A stretch of 16,346 nucleotides of DNA from positions 1 to 16,346 of the forward strand of contig JBHJOF010000327.1 in assembly GCA_050330055.1 (NCBI GenBank), read 5' to 3'. Position 1 is the first letter of the stretch. Every line of letters begins with the position of its first letter. Shown piece after piece: positions 1 through 6,756 of this stretch. The position numbers were made by a program, and so were the translations under genes. The notes beneath the pieces were generated by a model. It ran no database searches, was not told the origin of the DNA, and worked only from the letters and a program-made list of their open reading frames with translations. The stretch is from JBHJOF01 sp050330055. GTDB lineage: Bacteria > Pseudomonadota > Alphaproteobacteria > Kiloniellales > JAKSDN01.

Positions 1-1194
1 TCGGGCCTGAAGGCGGAGGGGCGCTACCGGGTCTTTGCCGACCTGGAGCGGCAGGCCGGGTCCTTTCCGCGGGCGAGCGTCCACCACGGCGATAGGGGGC
101 GCGGCGCGGAGCGCGGCGAGGTCACGGTCTGGTGCTCGAACGACTATCTGGGCATGGGCCAGCACCCGGTCGTGCTGGCGGCCATGCAGGAGGCGCTGGA
201 GCGCTGCGGCGCCGGCGCCGGCGGCACGCGCAACATCTCCGGCACCAATCACTATCACGTGCTGCTGGAGCGCGAGCTGGCCGAGCTGCACGGCAAGGAG
301 GCGGCGCTGCTGTTCACCTCGGGCTACGTCTCCAACCTGGCCAGCCTGGCAACGCTGGCTTCGCGGCTGCCGGGTTGCGTGGTGCTGTCGGACGCGCTGA
401 ACCACGCCTCGATGATCGAGGGCATCCGGCACAGCCGGGCGGAGAAGCGCATCTTCCGGCACAGCGACCCTGAGCACCTGGAGAGCCTGCTGGCCGAGCT
501 CGCGCCGGAGCGGCCCAAGATCGTCGCCTTCGAGTCGGTCTATTCGATGGACGGCGACATCGCGCCGATCGGGGACCTCTGCGACGTGGCCGAGCGCTAC
601 GGCGCGCTGACCTACCTGGACGAGGTGCATGCGGTCGGGCTCTACGGGCGGCGCGGCGGCGGGGTGGCCGAGCGCGACGGGGTGATGCACCGCCTCGACG
701 TGATCGAGGGCACGCTGGGCAAGGCCTTCGGGGTGCTGGGCGGCTACATCGCCGGCTCGGCCGCCTTGGTCGACTTCGTGCGCTCGTTTGCCTCGGGCTT
801 CATCTTCACCACGGCGCTGCCGCCGGCGGTCGCCGCCGGGGCGCTGGCCGCGGTGCGCCACCTGAAGCAGAGCAGCAGCGAGCGGCAACGGCACCAGGAG
901 CGGGCCCAGACCCTGAAGCGGCGCCTGGCCGAGGCCGGCCTGCCGGTCATGGCCTCGGCGAGCCACATCGTGCCGGTCATGGTCGGCGACGCCGCGCTCT
1001 GCCGCCGGGTCACCGACCTGCTGCTGACCCGCTACGGGCTCTACGTGCAGCCGATCAACTACCCGACCGTGCCGCGTGGCAGTGAGCGGCTGCGCCTCAC
1101 CCCCTCGCCGCTGCACAGCGACCACGACATGGACCGCCTGATCGCCGCCCTGACATCCATCTGGGCCGAGCTCAGGCTGCAGCGCGCCGCCTGA
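1..1194 (+). CDS. hemA: 5-aminolevulinate synthase, 5' end cut by window edge
   Basis: This cytosolic PLP enzyme condenses glycine and succinyl-CoA to 5-aminolevulinate, the first step of C4-type haem and tetrapyrrole synthesis. The frame is open from base 1 and reads 397 residues to the TGA at 1192-1194. Hallmarks in order are EGRYRVF near the start, WCSNDYLGMGQHPVV (about residues 44-58), the acceptor-site segment YLDEVHAVGLYG, the PLP-lysine motif GTLGKAFGVLGGYIA with Lys at codon 721-723, and the C-terminal INYPTVPRGSERLR. From memory of Rhodobacter HemA, about 11 N-terminal residues are missing, and there is a roughly 4-residue insertion before the WCSNDYLG block. The internal ATG at 154 is not the true start, because conserved sequence lies upstream of it. 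Related alpha-oxoamine synthases (KBL, BioF, CqsA) are less likely given the GRYRVF and YLGMGQHP blocks. No operon partner is visible; the next gene begins about 250 bp later. Confidence 0.95.
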   Translation, partial: SGLKAEGRYRVFADLERQAGSFPRASVHHGDRGRGAERGEVTVWCSNDYLGMGQHPVVLAAMQEALERCGAGAGGTRNISGTNHYHVLLERELAELHGKEAALLFTSGYVSNLASLATLASRLPGCVVLSDALNHASMIEGIRHSRAEKRIFRHSDPEHLESLLAELAPERPKIVAFESVYSMDGDIAPIGDLCDVAERYGALTYLDEVHAVGLYGRRGGGVAERDGVMHRLDVIEGTLGKAFGVLGGYIAGSAALVDFVRSFASGFIFTTALPPAVAAGALAAVRHLKQSSSERQRHQERAQTLKRRLAEAGLPVMASASHIVPVMVGDAALCRRVTDLLLTRYGLYVQPINYPTVPRGSERLRLTPSPLHSDHDMDRLIAALTSIWAELRLQRAA

Positions 1195-1447
1195 GCACAA
1201 GGGCTCAAGGGGGCCAGCCGCGATCAAAGGTTGTTGTTAACGGCATTATCTCCCGCATGACTTGCATTTCGTGACGCCATGGTGACTCTCCTTTTTTGCA
1301 CTGCGGTACTCCGGGCTTTCAGGCCGCGACCGGATGCGCTAGGCTCCCGCTCAACGAACGAAGAAAAGACTGAACGGGGACATAGTGGCCGCCTGATAAG
1401 CCCGAGCAAGGGCGGCGCGCGGCTGCAAGGTGAGCTGGTGGAGGCGG
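1195..1447 (+). promoter_or_regulatory. Intergenic region upstream of the ABC transporter operon
   Basis: This is the gap of about 250 bp between hemA and the transporter ATPase. It has a locally AT-richer stretch around 1225-1300, then a possible -10 element TAGGCT at 1340-1345. I find no good -35 at 16-18 bp (TTTCAG at 1317-1322 is poor). If used, transcription would start near 1352, leaving a leader of about 95 nt. The leader holds possible weak pairing of GCCGCC (about 1387) with GGCGGC (about 1410). I see no convincing terminator after hemA: TGAGC/GCTCA at 1192-1207 is only 5 bp and lacks a T run. There is no credible gene here. Short open frames starting at 1279 (+) and 1409 (-) have no recognisable protein features. 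Confidence 0.3.
1440..1444 (+). promoter_or_regulatory. Ribosome binding site deciding the ATPase start
   Basis: GGAGG at 1440-1444 lies only 3 nt before the ATG at 1448. An in-frame GTG at 1430 would add six residues (MSWWRR) that look nothing like the family N-terminus. The short spacing is slightly unusual, so the 1430 start cannot be ruled out. Confidence 0.45.
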
Positions 1448-2539
1448 ATGACCGGAGAGAAGCACCCGATAGTTCGATTCGTGGCCGTGCAGAAGAGCTA
1501 CGACGGGGAAACCCTGGTCGTAAAGGATCTCAATCTCACGGTCGAACGGGGTGAATTCCTGACCATGCTGGGCCCCTCGGGCTCAGGCAAGACGACCGTG
1601 CTCATGATGCTAGCCGGCTTCGAGGTACCGACGCACGGCGAGATCTTCCTGAGCGGCACCCCGATCAACAACGTGCCGCCGCACCGCCGCGGCATCGGCA
1701 TGGTGTTCCAAAACTACGCGCTCTTCCCGCACATGACGGTGACCGAGAACCTGGCCTTCCCGCTGGAGGTGCGCCGCACCGGCAAGGCGGACATCCAGGC
1801 CAAGGTGAAGCAGGCGCTGGAGATGGTGCGCCTCGGCGCCTTCGGCAACCGGCGGCCGGCGCAGCTCTCGGGCGGCCAGCAGCAGCGGGTCGCGGTGGCC
1901 CGCGCGCTGGTCTTCGGGCCCGAACTGGTGCTGATGGACGAGCCGCTCGGCGCGCTGGACAAGAACCTGCGCGAAGAGATGCAGTACGAGATCAAGCACA
2001 TCCACGAGCACCTGGGCGTCTCGGTGGTCTACGTCACGCACGACCAGTCCGAGGCGCTGACCATGTCCAACCGCATCGCCGTCTTCAACGACGGCGTGAT
2101 CCAGCAGCTCGCCACGCCGCCCAAGCTCTACGAGGAGCCCGAGAACGCCTTCGTCGCCGCCTTCATCGGCGAGAACAATCGCCTGTTCGGCAAGGTACGG
2201 GCGATGAACGGCAAGGCCTGCACGGTGGAGCTGGACAGCGGCGGCACGCTGCAGGCGCTGGCCGTCAACGTGAACGGGGTCGGCACGCGGACCACCCTGT
2301 CGCTGCGTCCCGAGCGTGTCGTGATCAACCCGCCCGATGGCCGCTTCCCCAACGTGGCCGAGGCGTGCGTCGAGGAGCTGATCTACCTGGGCGACCACAT
2401 CCGCACACGCATCCGCCTCGCCGGCAACGACGATTTCATCGTCAAGGTGCCCAACGCGCAGGGCCACGCGGCCCTGTCCGAGGGTTCCACCGTCAAGGTG
2501 GGCTGGAGCATGGAGGATTGCAGGGCGCTCGATGCCTGA
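1448..2539 (+). CDS. Polyamine-type ABC transporter ATP-binding protein (PotA family)
   Basis: This is the cytoplasmic ATPase of an importer of the spermidine/putrescine (POPT) family; it drives the two permeases encoded downstream. The protein is 363 residues from the ATG at 1448. Walker A GPSGSGKTT is at residues 42-50, the Q-loop Gln at 88 (VFQNYALFPH), the signature LSGGQQQR at 140-147, Walker B LVLMDEP at 160-166, the H-loop His at 198 (VTHDQSEAL), and a C-terminal TOBE-like regulatory domain covers about 240-360. All catalytic motifs are intact and the length is normal for PotA/PotG/FbpC-type ATPases. It is first in the order ATPase, binding protein, permease, permease; 134 bp with two stem-loops separate it from the next gene. 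The family is secure. Substrate cannot be read from the ATPase, so iron(III), thiosulfate or other ligands are possible in principle, but the neighbouring binding protein favours amines. Confidence 0.93.
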   Translation: MTGEKHPIVRFVAVQKSYDGETLVVKDLNLTVERGEFLTMLGPSGSGKTTVLMMLAGFEVPTHGEIFLSGTPINNVPPHRRGIGMVFQNYALFPHMTVTENLAFPLEVRRTGKADIQAKVKQALEMVRLGAFGNRRPAQLSGGQQQRVAVARALVFGPELVLMDEPLGALDKNLREEMQYEIKHIHEHLGVSVVYVTHDQSEALTMSNRIAVFNDGVIQQLATPPKLYEEPENAFVAAFIGENNRLFGKVRAMNGKACTVELDSGGTLQALAVNVNGVGTRTTLSLRPERVVINPPDGRFPNVAEACVEELIYLGDHIRTRIRLAGNDDFIVKVPNAQGHAALSEGSTVKVGWSMEDCRALDA

Positions 2540-2600
2540 TGTCGCCCGGCAGACCAGGGTCGGTGGTGTATCAGGCCGACGACGAAGGACTTTCCCCGTA

Positions 2601-2623
2601 GGCGATCGGTACGCCCGGTCGCC
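2601..2623 (+). promoter_or_regulatory. Stem-loop between ATPase and binding-protein genes
   Basis: The arm GGCGATCGG (2601-2609) pairs with CCGGTCGCC (2615-2623), giving 9 bp including one G-U wobble closed by a 5-nt loop (2610-2614). No T run follows, so it is not a classical intrinsic terminator. It is better read as an intercistronic structure that may mark an RNA processing or stability boundary in front of the binding-protein cistron. Confidence 0.55.
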
Positions 2624-2634
2624 AGCAACTAACC

Positions 2635-2648
2635 GCCGGCGAGCCGGC
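2635..2648 (+). promoter_or_regulatory. Short GC hairpin in the binding-protein leader
   Basis: GCCGG (2635-2639) and CCGGC (2644-2648) can form 5 bp with a CGAG loop. It lies 25 nt upstream of the start codon and just ahead of the possible Shine-Dalgarno AGGGAG at 2657-2662. It is weak alone, but could add to the larger stem-loop at 2601-2623. Confidence 0.3.
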
Positions 2649-2673
2649 ATCACAACAGGGAGCTAGTGGAGAC

Positions 2674-3768
2674 ATGAGAGCAACGTTAAGATACAGCATA
2701 TCAGGCTTGGCGGCCGCAGCCTTGCTGGGTGCCGCCGCGCTGCCATCGGCCGCAGAGTCGCTTACGGTCGTGTCCTGGGGCGGCGCCTACACCAAGAGCC
2801 AGATCGAGGCTTACCACAAGCCATTCGCGGCTTTGAAGGGCGTCACGATCAATTCAGAAGACTACAACGGCGGCCTGGCCCAGATCCGCGCCCAGGTCGA
2901 GGCCGGCAACGTAACCTGGGACGTGGTCGATGTCGAGCTGTCCGACGCACAGATCGGCTGCGACGAGGGCGTTCTCGAAACCTTGGACCTGTCCGAGCTG
3001 CCGCCGGCGCCCGACGGCACGCCGGCGAGCGAGGACTTCATCGAGGGCACGCTGCACGAATGTGCGGTTTCGACGATCGTGTGGTCCACGGTGATCACCT
3101 ACGACAAGTCGAAGTTCGGCGACAACGAGCCCTCGACCCTGGCCGATTTCTTCGACCTCGAGAAGTTCCCCGGCAAGCGTGGCCTGCGCAAGAGCCCCAA
3201 GGTCAACATCGAGTGGGCGCTGATGGCCGACGGCGTGCCGCCGGAACAGGTCTATGATGTTCTGTCGACCGGTGAGGGCGTTGAGCGGGCCTTCGCAAAG
3301 CTCGACACCATCAAGAGCGAAGTGATCTGGTGGGAAGCCGGCGCCCAGCCGCCGCAGATGCTGGCCGACGGCGAGGTCGCCATGACCTCGGTCTACAACG
3401 GCCGCATCTTCGATACCATCGTGGTCGAGAACAAGCCCTTCGAGGTGATCTGGGACAACCAGGTCTGGGACATCGATCTCTACGCCATGCCCAAGGGCAC
3501 GCCCAACAAGGAGCAGGCCTGGGAGTTCATCAAATTCGCGACCGACACCCAGCGCCTCGCCGACCAGGCGACTTGGATCTCCTACGGACCGACGCGCAAG
3601 TCGTCCGTCCCGCTGATCGGCCCGAACGCGGAGACCGGCGCCGACATGGGGCCGCACATGCCGACCGCGCCGGAAAACTTCAAGACCGCGCTGCAGAACG
3701 ACTTCCTGTGGTGGGCGGACCACCAGGACGAGCTGACCGAGCGCTTCAACGCCTGGTTGGTGCAGTAG
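2674..3768 (+). CDS. Periplasmic substrate-binding protein, polyamine (PotD/PotF-like) family
   Basis: This protein captures the ligand in the periplasm and delivers it to the permease pair. It has 364 residues. A Sec signal peptide (MRATLRYS, then a hydrophobic stretch ending LPSAA) is probably cleaved after residue 27 (SAA|ES). The mature start SLTVVSWGGAY is typical of family 1 binding proteins related to PotD. Only two cysteines exist, Cys96 and Cys130, both in the first lobe and well placed for a disulfide. The segments IWWEAGAQPPQ and QVWDIDLYAMPKG occupy the region where PotD uses aromatic and acidic residues to hold amines, so a cationic amine ligand is plausible. The exact ligand is not predictable. 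GGAG lies immediately before the ATG and AGGGAG 11 nt before it. Stem-loops flank the gene on both sides, which fits the usual excess of binding protein over permease. Confidence 0.9.
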   Translation: MRATLRYSISGLAAAALLGAAALPSAAESLTVVSWGGAYTKSQIEAYHKPFAALKGVTINSEDYNGGLAQIRAQVEAGNVTWDVVDVELSDAQIGCDEGVLETLDLSELPPAPDGTPASEDFIEGTLHECAVSTIVWSTVITYDKSKFGDNEPSTLADFFDLEKFPGKRGLRKSPKVNIEWALMADGVPPEQVYDVLSTGEGVERAFAKLDTIKSEVIWWEAGAQPPQMLADGEVAMTSVYNGRIFDTIVVENKPFEVIWDNQVWDIDLYAMPKGTPNKEQAWEFIKFATDTQRLADQATWISYGPTRKSSVPLIGPNAETGADMGPHMPTAPENFKTALQNDFLWWADHQDELTERFNAWLVQ

Positions 3769-3779
3769 CCTAGCGGGGT

Positions 3780-3810
3780 GCGCGGGGCGGGTCTCGTGCC
3801 CGTCCCGCGC
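3780..3810 (+). promoter_or_regulatory. Strong intercistronic stem-loop after the binding-protein gene
   Basis: GCGCGGGGCGGG (3780-3791) pairs with CCCGTCCCGCGC (3799-3810) over 12 bp with a single G-U wobble, closed by a 7-nt loop. It begins 12 bp after the binding-protein stop codon. The downstream sequence (CCTTGCCTGC) is not T-rich, so read-through to the permeases is expected. In binding-protein-dependent operons such a hairpin commonly blocks 3' exonucleases or attenuates transcription, raising binding-protein mRNA over permease mRNA. Confidence 0.7.
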
Positions 3811-3868
3811 CCTTGCCTGCAACTGATCACCATAGCGATCACCGCTTCGGCGAGACGCGACTCAAAGC

Positions 3869-5131
3869 ATGACACAGGCCTACGCACCGGCTGACCTTCT
3901 GACGACCACGGATGGCGTGCCGCTCAAGGTGAGCCTGCGGCGCGCCATGCGGCGCAACAGGGTCAGGGCCTTCCTGCTGGTGGCGCCGCTCCTGCTGTTC
4001 ATCACCTTCACCTTCATGATCCCGATCCTGCAGATGCTGTGGCGCAGCGTCGAAAACCCCGAGCTGAGCGCCGCGATCCCGCAGACCCTCGCGCTGCTAG
4101 AGGACTGGGACGGCGAGGGCACGCCGCCCGAGCAGGTCTACGCCGCCTTCGCCGCCGAGATAAAGGCGGGGCGCGCGGAGCAGACCATCGGCAAGGTGGG
4201 CGCACGCCTCAACCGCGAGGTGCCGGGCATGCGCAGCCTGGTCAACAAGACGGCGCGAACCGTCTACCAGCTCGAGACCGACGCCTGGAAAGAGGCCTTT
4301 ATCGAGATCGACCAGGCCTGGGGCGAGACGAGGATCTGGCGCCAGATACAGCGCATCGGGGCGCCCTATACGGCGGCCTTCTACGTCGCCGCCTTCGACA
4401 TGCGTTACAACGTGGACGGCGAAATCGAGCGCCTGGCGCCGCATCAGCGCATATATATCGATCTCTTCCTGCGCACCCTCTGGATCAGCCTGCTGGTCAC
4501 GCTGTTCTGCATTCTGCTCGGCTATCCCATCGCCTATCTGATGGCCAACCTGCCGATGCGCACCAGCAACCTGCTCATGATCCTGGTGCTGCTGCCGTTC
4601 TGGACCTCGCTCCTGGTGCGCACCTCGGCCTGGATCGTCATCCTGGGCAAGAACGGCGTCTTGAACGACACCTTGGTGTGGCTCGGCGTCGTCAGCGACG
4701 CCAACCGGCTGGAGATGATGTACAACCAGATCGGCGTGGTGGTCGCCATGACGCACATCCTGCTGCCTTTCATGGTGCTGCCGCTTTACAGCGTGATGAA
4801 GACCATCCCGCCCAGCTACATGCGCGCCGCGCGCTCGCTGGGCGCGACGCCCTTTACCGCCTTCATACGGGTCTATCTGCCGCAGACCGTGCCCGGCATC
4901 GGCGCCGGCTCGATCCTGGTCTTCATCGTGGCCATCGGCTACTACATAACGCCGGCGCTGGTCGGCGGCCAGAGCGGCCAGATGATCAGCAACCTGATCG
5001 CCTATCACATGCAGCAGTCGCTCAACTGGGGACTGGCCGGGGCGCTCGGCACGCTCCTGCTGGTCAGCGTGCTGTTCCTCTACTGGCTCTACAACCGCGT
5101 TGTCGGCATCGACAACATGAAGCTGGGCTGA
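3869..5131 (+). CDS. ABC transporter permease (PotB-like) with long periplasmic insert
   Basis: This is an inner-membrane permease subunit of the importer, 420 residues long; ordinary PotB/PotH proteins are about 280-310. A basic N-terminus precedes TM1 at about 33-54 (FLLVAPLLLFITFTFMIPI). Residues about 55-198 then form a soluble, charged, mostly helical-looking region before the next membrane span (LRTLWISLLVTLFCILLGYP). The usual permease core follows, with the EAA coupling loop MRAARSLGATPFTAFIRVYLP at about 318-338 and a last TM around 391-410. With TM1 entering from the cytoplasm, the insert should be periplasmic, near the binding-protein docking face. I recall similar long permeases in other Alphaproteobacteria, with no assigned role for the insert. 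The ATG at 3869 has a poor Shine-Dalgarno (CAAAGC), suggesting modest translation. The next permease starts 4 bp after this stop codon. Confidence 0.9.
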   Translation: MTQAYAPADLLTTTDGVPLKVSLRRAMRRNRVRAFLLVAPLLLFITFTFMIPILQMLWRSVENPELSAAIPQTLALLEDWDGEGTPPEQVYAAFAAEIKAGRAEQTIGKVGARLNREVPGMRSLVNKTARTVYQLETDAWKEAFIEIDQAWGETRIWRQIQRIGAPYTAAFYVAAFDMRYNVDGEIERLAPHQRIYIDLFLRTLWISLLVTLFCILLGYPIAYLMANLPMRTSNLLMILVLLPFWTSLLVRTSAWIVILGKNGVLNDTLVWLGVVSDANRLEMMYNQIGVVVAMTHILLPFMVLPLYSVMKTIPPSYMRAARSLGATPFTAFIRVYLPQTVPGIGAGSILVFIVAIGYYITPALVGGQSGQMISNLIAYHMQQSLNWGLAGALGTLLLVSVLFLYWLYNRVVGIDNMKLG

Positions 5132-5135
5132 GACC

Positions 5136-5987
5136 ATGGCGCTGCCCCCCTATGCCGGTCCCCTGGAGCGCAGCTGGTTCTACACCTACCGCTTCATCTG
5201 CGCCCTGATCTTCATCTTCCTGATCCTGCCGATCCTGGTGATCATCCCGCTGTCGTTCAACGCCGAGCCCTTCTTCACCTTCACGCCCGGCATGCTGGCG
5301 CTCGATCCCGAGGCCTACTCGTTCCGCTGGTACCGGGACATGGTCCTGAACCCGCAGTGGCAGCATTCGGCGCAGAACTCGATTATCGTCGCGTTCTTTG
5401 CCACCATCCTGGCGACCACGCTCGGCACGCTCGCCGCGCTCGGCCTGAGCAAGCCCTACATGCCCCTCAGAACCGCCATCATGGGCCTGTTGATCTCGCC
5501 CATGATCGTGCCGCTGATCATCGCCGCCGCCGGCATGTTCTTCTTCTACTCCTCGGTCGGTCTGGCGCAGACCCTGCCCGGCCTGATCCTGGCGCACACG
5601 GCGCTCGGCACGCCCTTCGTGGTGATCACCGTGACGGCGACCCTGGTCGGCTTCGACAACAGCCTGGTGCGCGCCGCCCAGAGCCTCGGCGCGCCGCCGT
5701 CGACGACCTTCTTCAAGGTGATCATGCCGCTGATCCTGCCGGGCGTGATCTCCGGCGCGCTCTTCGCCTTCATCACCTCGTTCGACGAGGTGGTGGTGGT
5801 GCTGTTCCTGGCCGGCTTCGAGCAGCGCACCATCCCGCGCCAGATGTTCTCCGGCCTGCGCGAGCAGATCAGCCCGACCATCCTGGCCGTCGCCACCATC
5901 CTGGTGACCGTCTCGATCCTCCTCCTGGCCACGGTCGAACTGTTGCGCCGCCGCAGCGAGCGCCTGCGGGGCATCCAAGCGACCTGA
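5136..5987 (+). CDS. ABC transporter permease (PotC-like)
   Basis: This is the second inner-membrane permease of the importer, 283 residues, a normal length for PotC/PotI. Hydrophobic spans are visible around residues 20-40 (ICALIFIFLILPILVIIPL), 80-104, 112-137, 146-170, 199-224 and 247-269. The EAA coupling motif VRAAQSLGAPPSTTFFKVIMP lies at about 178-198 and contacts the ATPase Q-loop region. The conserved PotC-type opening SFNAEPFFTF and the later SFDEVVVVLFLAG segment are present. Only 4 bp separate it from the preceding permease stop, so the pair is surely cotranscribed and probably translationally coupled; no good Shine-Dalgarno is visible. It is the last gene of the transporter operon. 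A new promoter lies 60-90 bp downstream in front of the TetR gene. Confidence 0.92.
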   Translation: MALPPYAGPLERSWFYTYRFICALIFIFLILPILVIIPLSFNAEPFFTFTPGMLALDPEAYSFRWYRDMVLNPQWQHSAQNSIIVAFFATILATTLGTLAALGLSKPYMPLRTAIMGLLISPMIVPLIIAAAGMFFFYSSVGLAQTLPGLILAHTALGTPFVVITVTATLVGFDNSLVRAAQSLGAPPSTTFFKVIMPLILPGVISGALFAFITSFDEVVVVLFLAGFEQRTIPRQMFSGLREQISPTILAVATILVTVSILLLATVELLRRRSERLRGIQAT

Positions 5988-6001
5988 GAAGAGTTGCAGC
6001 C

Positions 6002-6037
6002 CAGGGGGCAGCCGACGAGTGCCAGCCGCCCGCCCTG
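6002..6037 (+). terminator. Weak candidate terminator after the transporter operon
   Basis: CAGGG (6002-6006) can pair with CCCTG (6033-6037), extended by two G-C pairs across a bulged G. The loop is long, and a mixed A/T stretch (CTTCAAAATCTGTT) follows. An alternative inner stem GGCA/TGCC (6007-6010 with 6020-6023) competes with it. The structure is imperfect and there is no clear U tract, so this is only a candidate. Confidence 0.25.
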
Positions 6038-6049
6038 CTTCAAAATCTG

Positions 6050-6080
6050 TTGACCCATGTTATGAAAGTGATGTCATATT
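6050..6080 (+). promoter_or_regulatory. Candidate promoter of the TetR-ligase-hydratase operon
   Basis: TTGACC at 6050-6055 is a good -35. A -10-like CATATT lies at 6075-6080 (19-bp spacer), or GTCATA at 6073-6078 (17-bp spacer). An alternative pair is TTCAAA at 6039-6044 with TATGAA at 6061-6066. The region is clearly AT-richer than its surroundings. With the first pair the transcript begins near 6087, which favours the ATG at 6115 as the TetR start. Confidence 0.5.
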
Positions 6081-6085
6081 CATTA
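6060..6085 (+). promoter_or_regulatory. Dyad-symmetric candidate operator for the TetR regulator
   Basis: An imperfect palindrome is centred between 6072 and 6073. The outer arm TTATGAA (6060-6066) matches TTCATTA (6079-6085) at six of seven positions. The inner TGA (6069-6071) matches TCA (6074-6076) exactly. In total 9 of 13 symmetric pairs agree. It sits between or over the promoter elements directly upstream of the regulator, the usual place for TetR-family autorepression. Confidence 0.55.
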
Positions 6086-6114
6086 TGCCAAATCCTGCCG
6101 TTCGACCGATCAGC

Positions 6115-6756
6115 ATGACCGTTGATTTTGTCTCCGAGCTGGGACGGAGCACCGCATCGGCCGGCCGGGCCGAACGCACGCGGACGGCCATTCTGGCGGC
6201 GACCTGCCGGATGCTGAACAGCGCGCCCTCCGACAAGCTGAAGGTTGCCGACATCTGCCGTGCCGCCGGCATCGCCCACGGAACCTTCTATATCTACTTC
6301 AAGGACATCAGGGCAGCCGTCGGGGTTGCCCTGATCGCTTTCGTCGAGTTCGTCCAGCGGGTCATGCGACAGGCCGCGAAGGAGCGCCAAGCAGATCGAA
6401 TCCGGGCCACGACCGAGGCCTACTTCGACCTGTTCGAGCAGAATCCGGGCCTGATGCGCGCCCTGGTGACCAACTTCGACGCCTGCCCCGAGGCCATGCA
6501 GGCTTTCCAGAAGCTGAACCGGGAATGGACGCAGACCGTGGTCGAGGCCGCGCAGCGGCGCTATGCCCGCAAGGGCAAGGCGCCGCCTGCACAAGACGAA
6601 CTGCTGCGCCGGGCCTATGCGCTGGGCGGAATGGTCGACCAGTATCTGATCGCTCTGCTGTTCAACGGCGACGCAACGCTCGCCTCGGTTTCGCAGGACC
6701 GGGGGGCGGTGATCGACACGCTGAGCTTAATCTGGAAGCGAGGGCTGGAAGAATGA
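6115..6756 (+). CDS. TetR/AcrR-family transcriptional regulator
   Basis: This DNA-binding repressor probably controls its own operon with the ligase and hydratase genes. It is 213 residues from the ATG at 6115. The N-terminal helix-turn-helix domain covers about residues 18-66: RAERTRTAILAAT opens helix 1, VADICRAAGIAHGTFYIYFKD is the recognition unit, and the C-terminal two-thirds is a helical ligand-binding and dimerisation domain. Alternative in-frame starts are GTG at 6019 and ATG at 6085. I prefer 6115 because the promoter and operator-like dyad occupy 6050-6085 and TetR proteins rarely need the longer extension. No start has a strong Shine-Dalgarno except GTG 6019, which has AGGGGG upstream, so this is not settled. 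The stop overlaps the ligase start (ATGA), coupling their translation. The inducer is unknown, perhaps an acyl- or aryl-CoA made by the operon. Confidence 0.9.
   Translation: MTVDFVSELGRSTASAGRAERTRTAILAATCRMLNSAPSDKLKVADICRAAGIAHGTFYIYFKDIRAAVGVALIAFVEFVQRVMRQAAKERQADRIRATTEAYFDLFEQNPGLMRALVTNFDACPEAMQAFQKLNREWTQTVVEAAQRRYARKGKAPPAQDELLRRAYALGGMVDQYLIALLFNGDATLASVSQDRGAVIDTLSLIWKRGLEE

Noticed and set aside
1192..1207. Possible terminator after hemA (TGAGC/GCTCA)
   Set aside because: Only 5 bp with a 6-nt loop and no T run.
1224..1554. Small open frames in the gap before the ATPase gene (1279-1554 + and 1224-1409 -)
   Set aside because: One runs into the ATPase gene in another frame, the other starts with TTG. 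Neither has a ribosome site, hydrophobic segment or recognisable motif.
1610..2653. Long open frame on the minus strand opposite the ATPase gene (similar ones lie at 9763-11460 and 11725-12927)
   Set aside because: These are antisense shadows of strong high-GC genes. Their translations are low-complexity and rich in His, Arg, Gly and Asp, with no domain pattern, and they run through the conserved motifs of the real genes.
3825..3843. Direct repeat GATCACC twice, 12 bp apart, before the first permease
   Set aside because: Only two 7-bp copies, not symmetric, and in the leader of an internal operon gene. Most likely chance.
6019..6114. Longer TetR N-terminus from GTG 6019 or ATG 6085
   Set aside because: It would place the promoter and palindrome inside the coding region and add residues atypical for the family. 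It is not excluded, as GTG 6019 has a G-rich sequence upstream.
6525..6752. Upstream extension of the CoA-ligase frame
   Set aside because: It lies in another frame inside the TetR coding region. The ATGA overlap at 6753 gives a normal-length PaaK-type protein.
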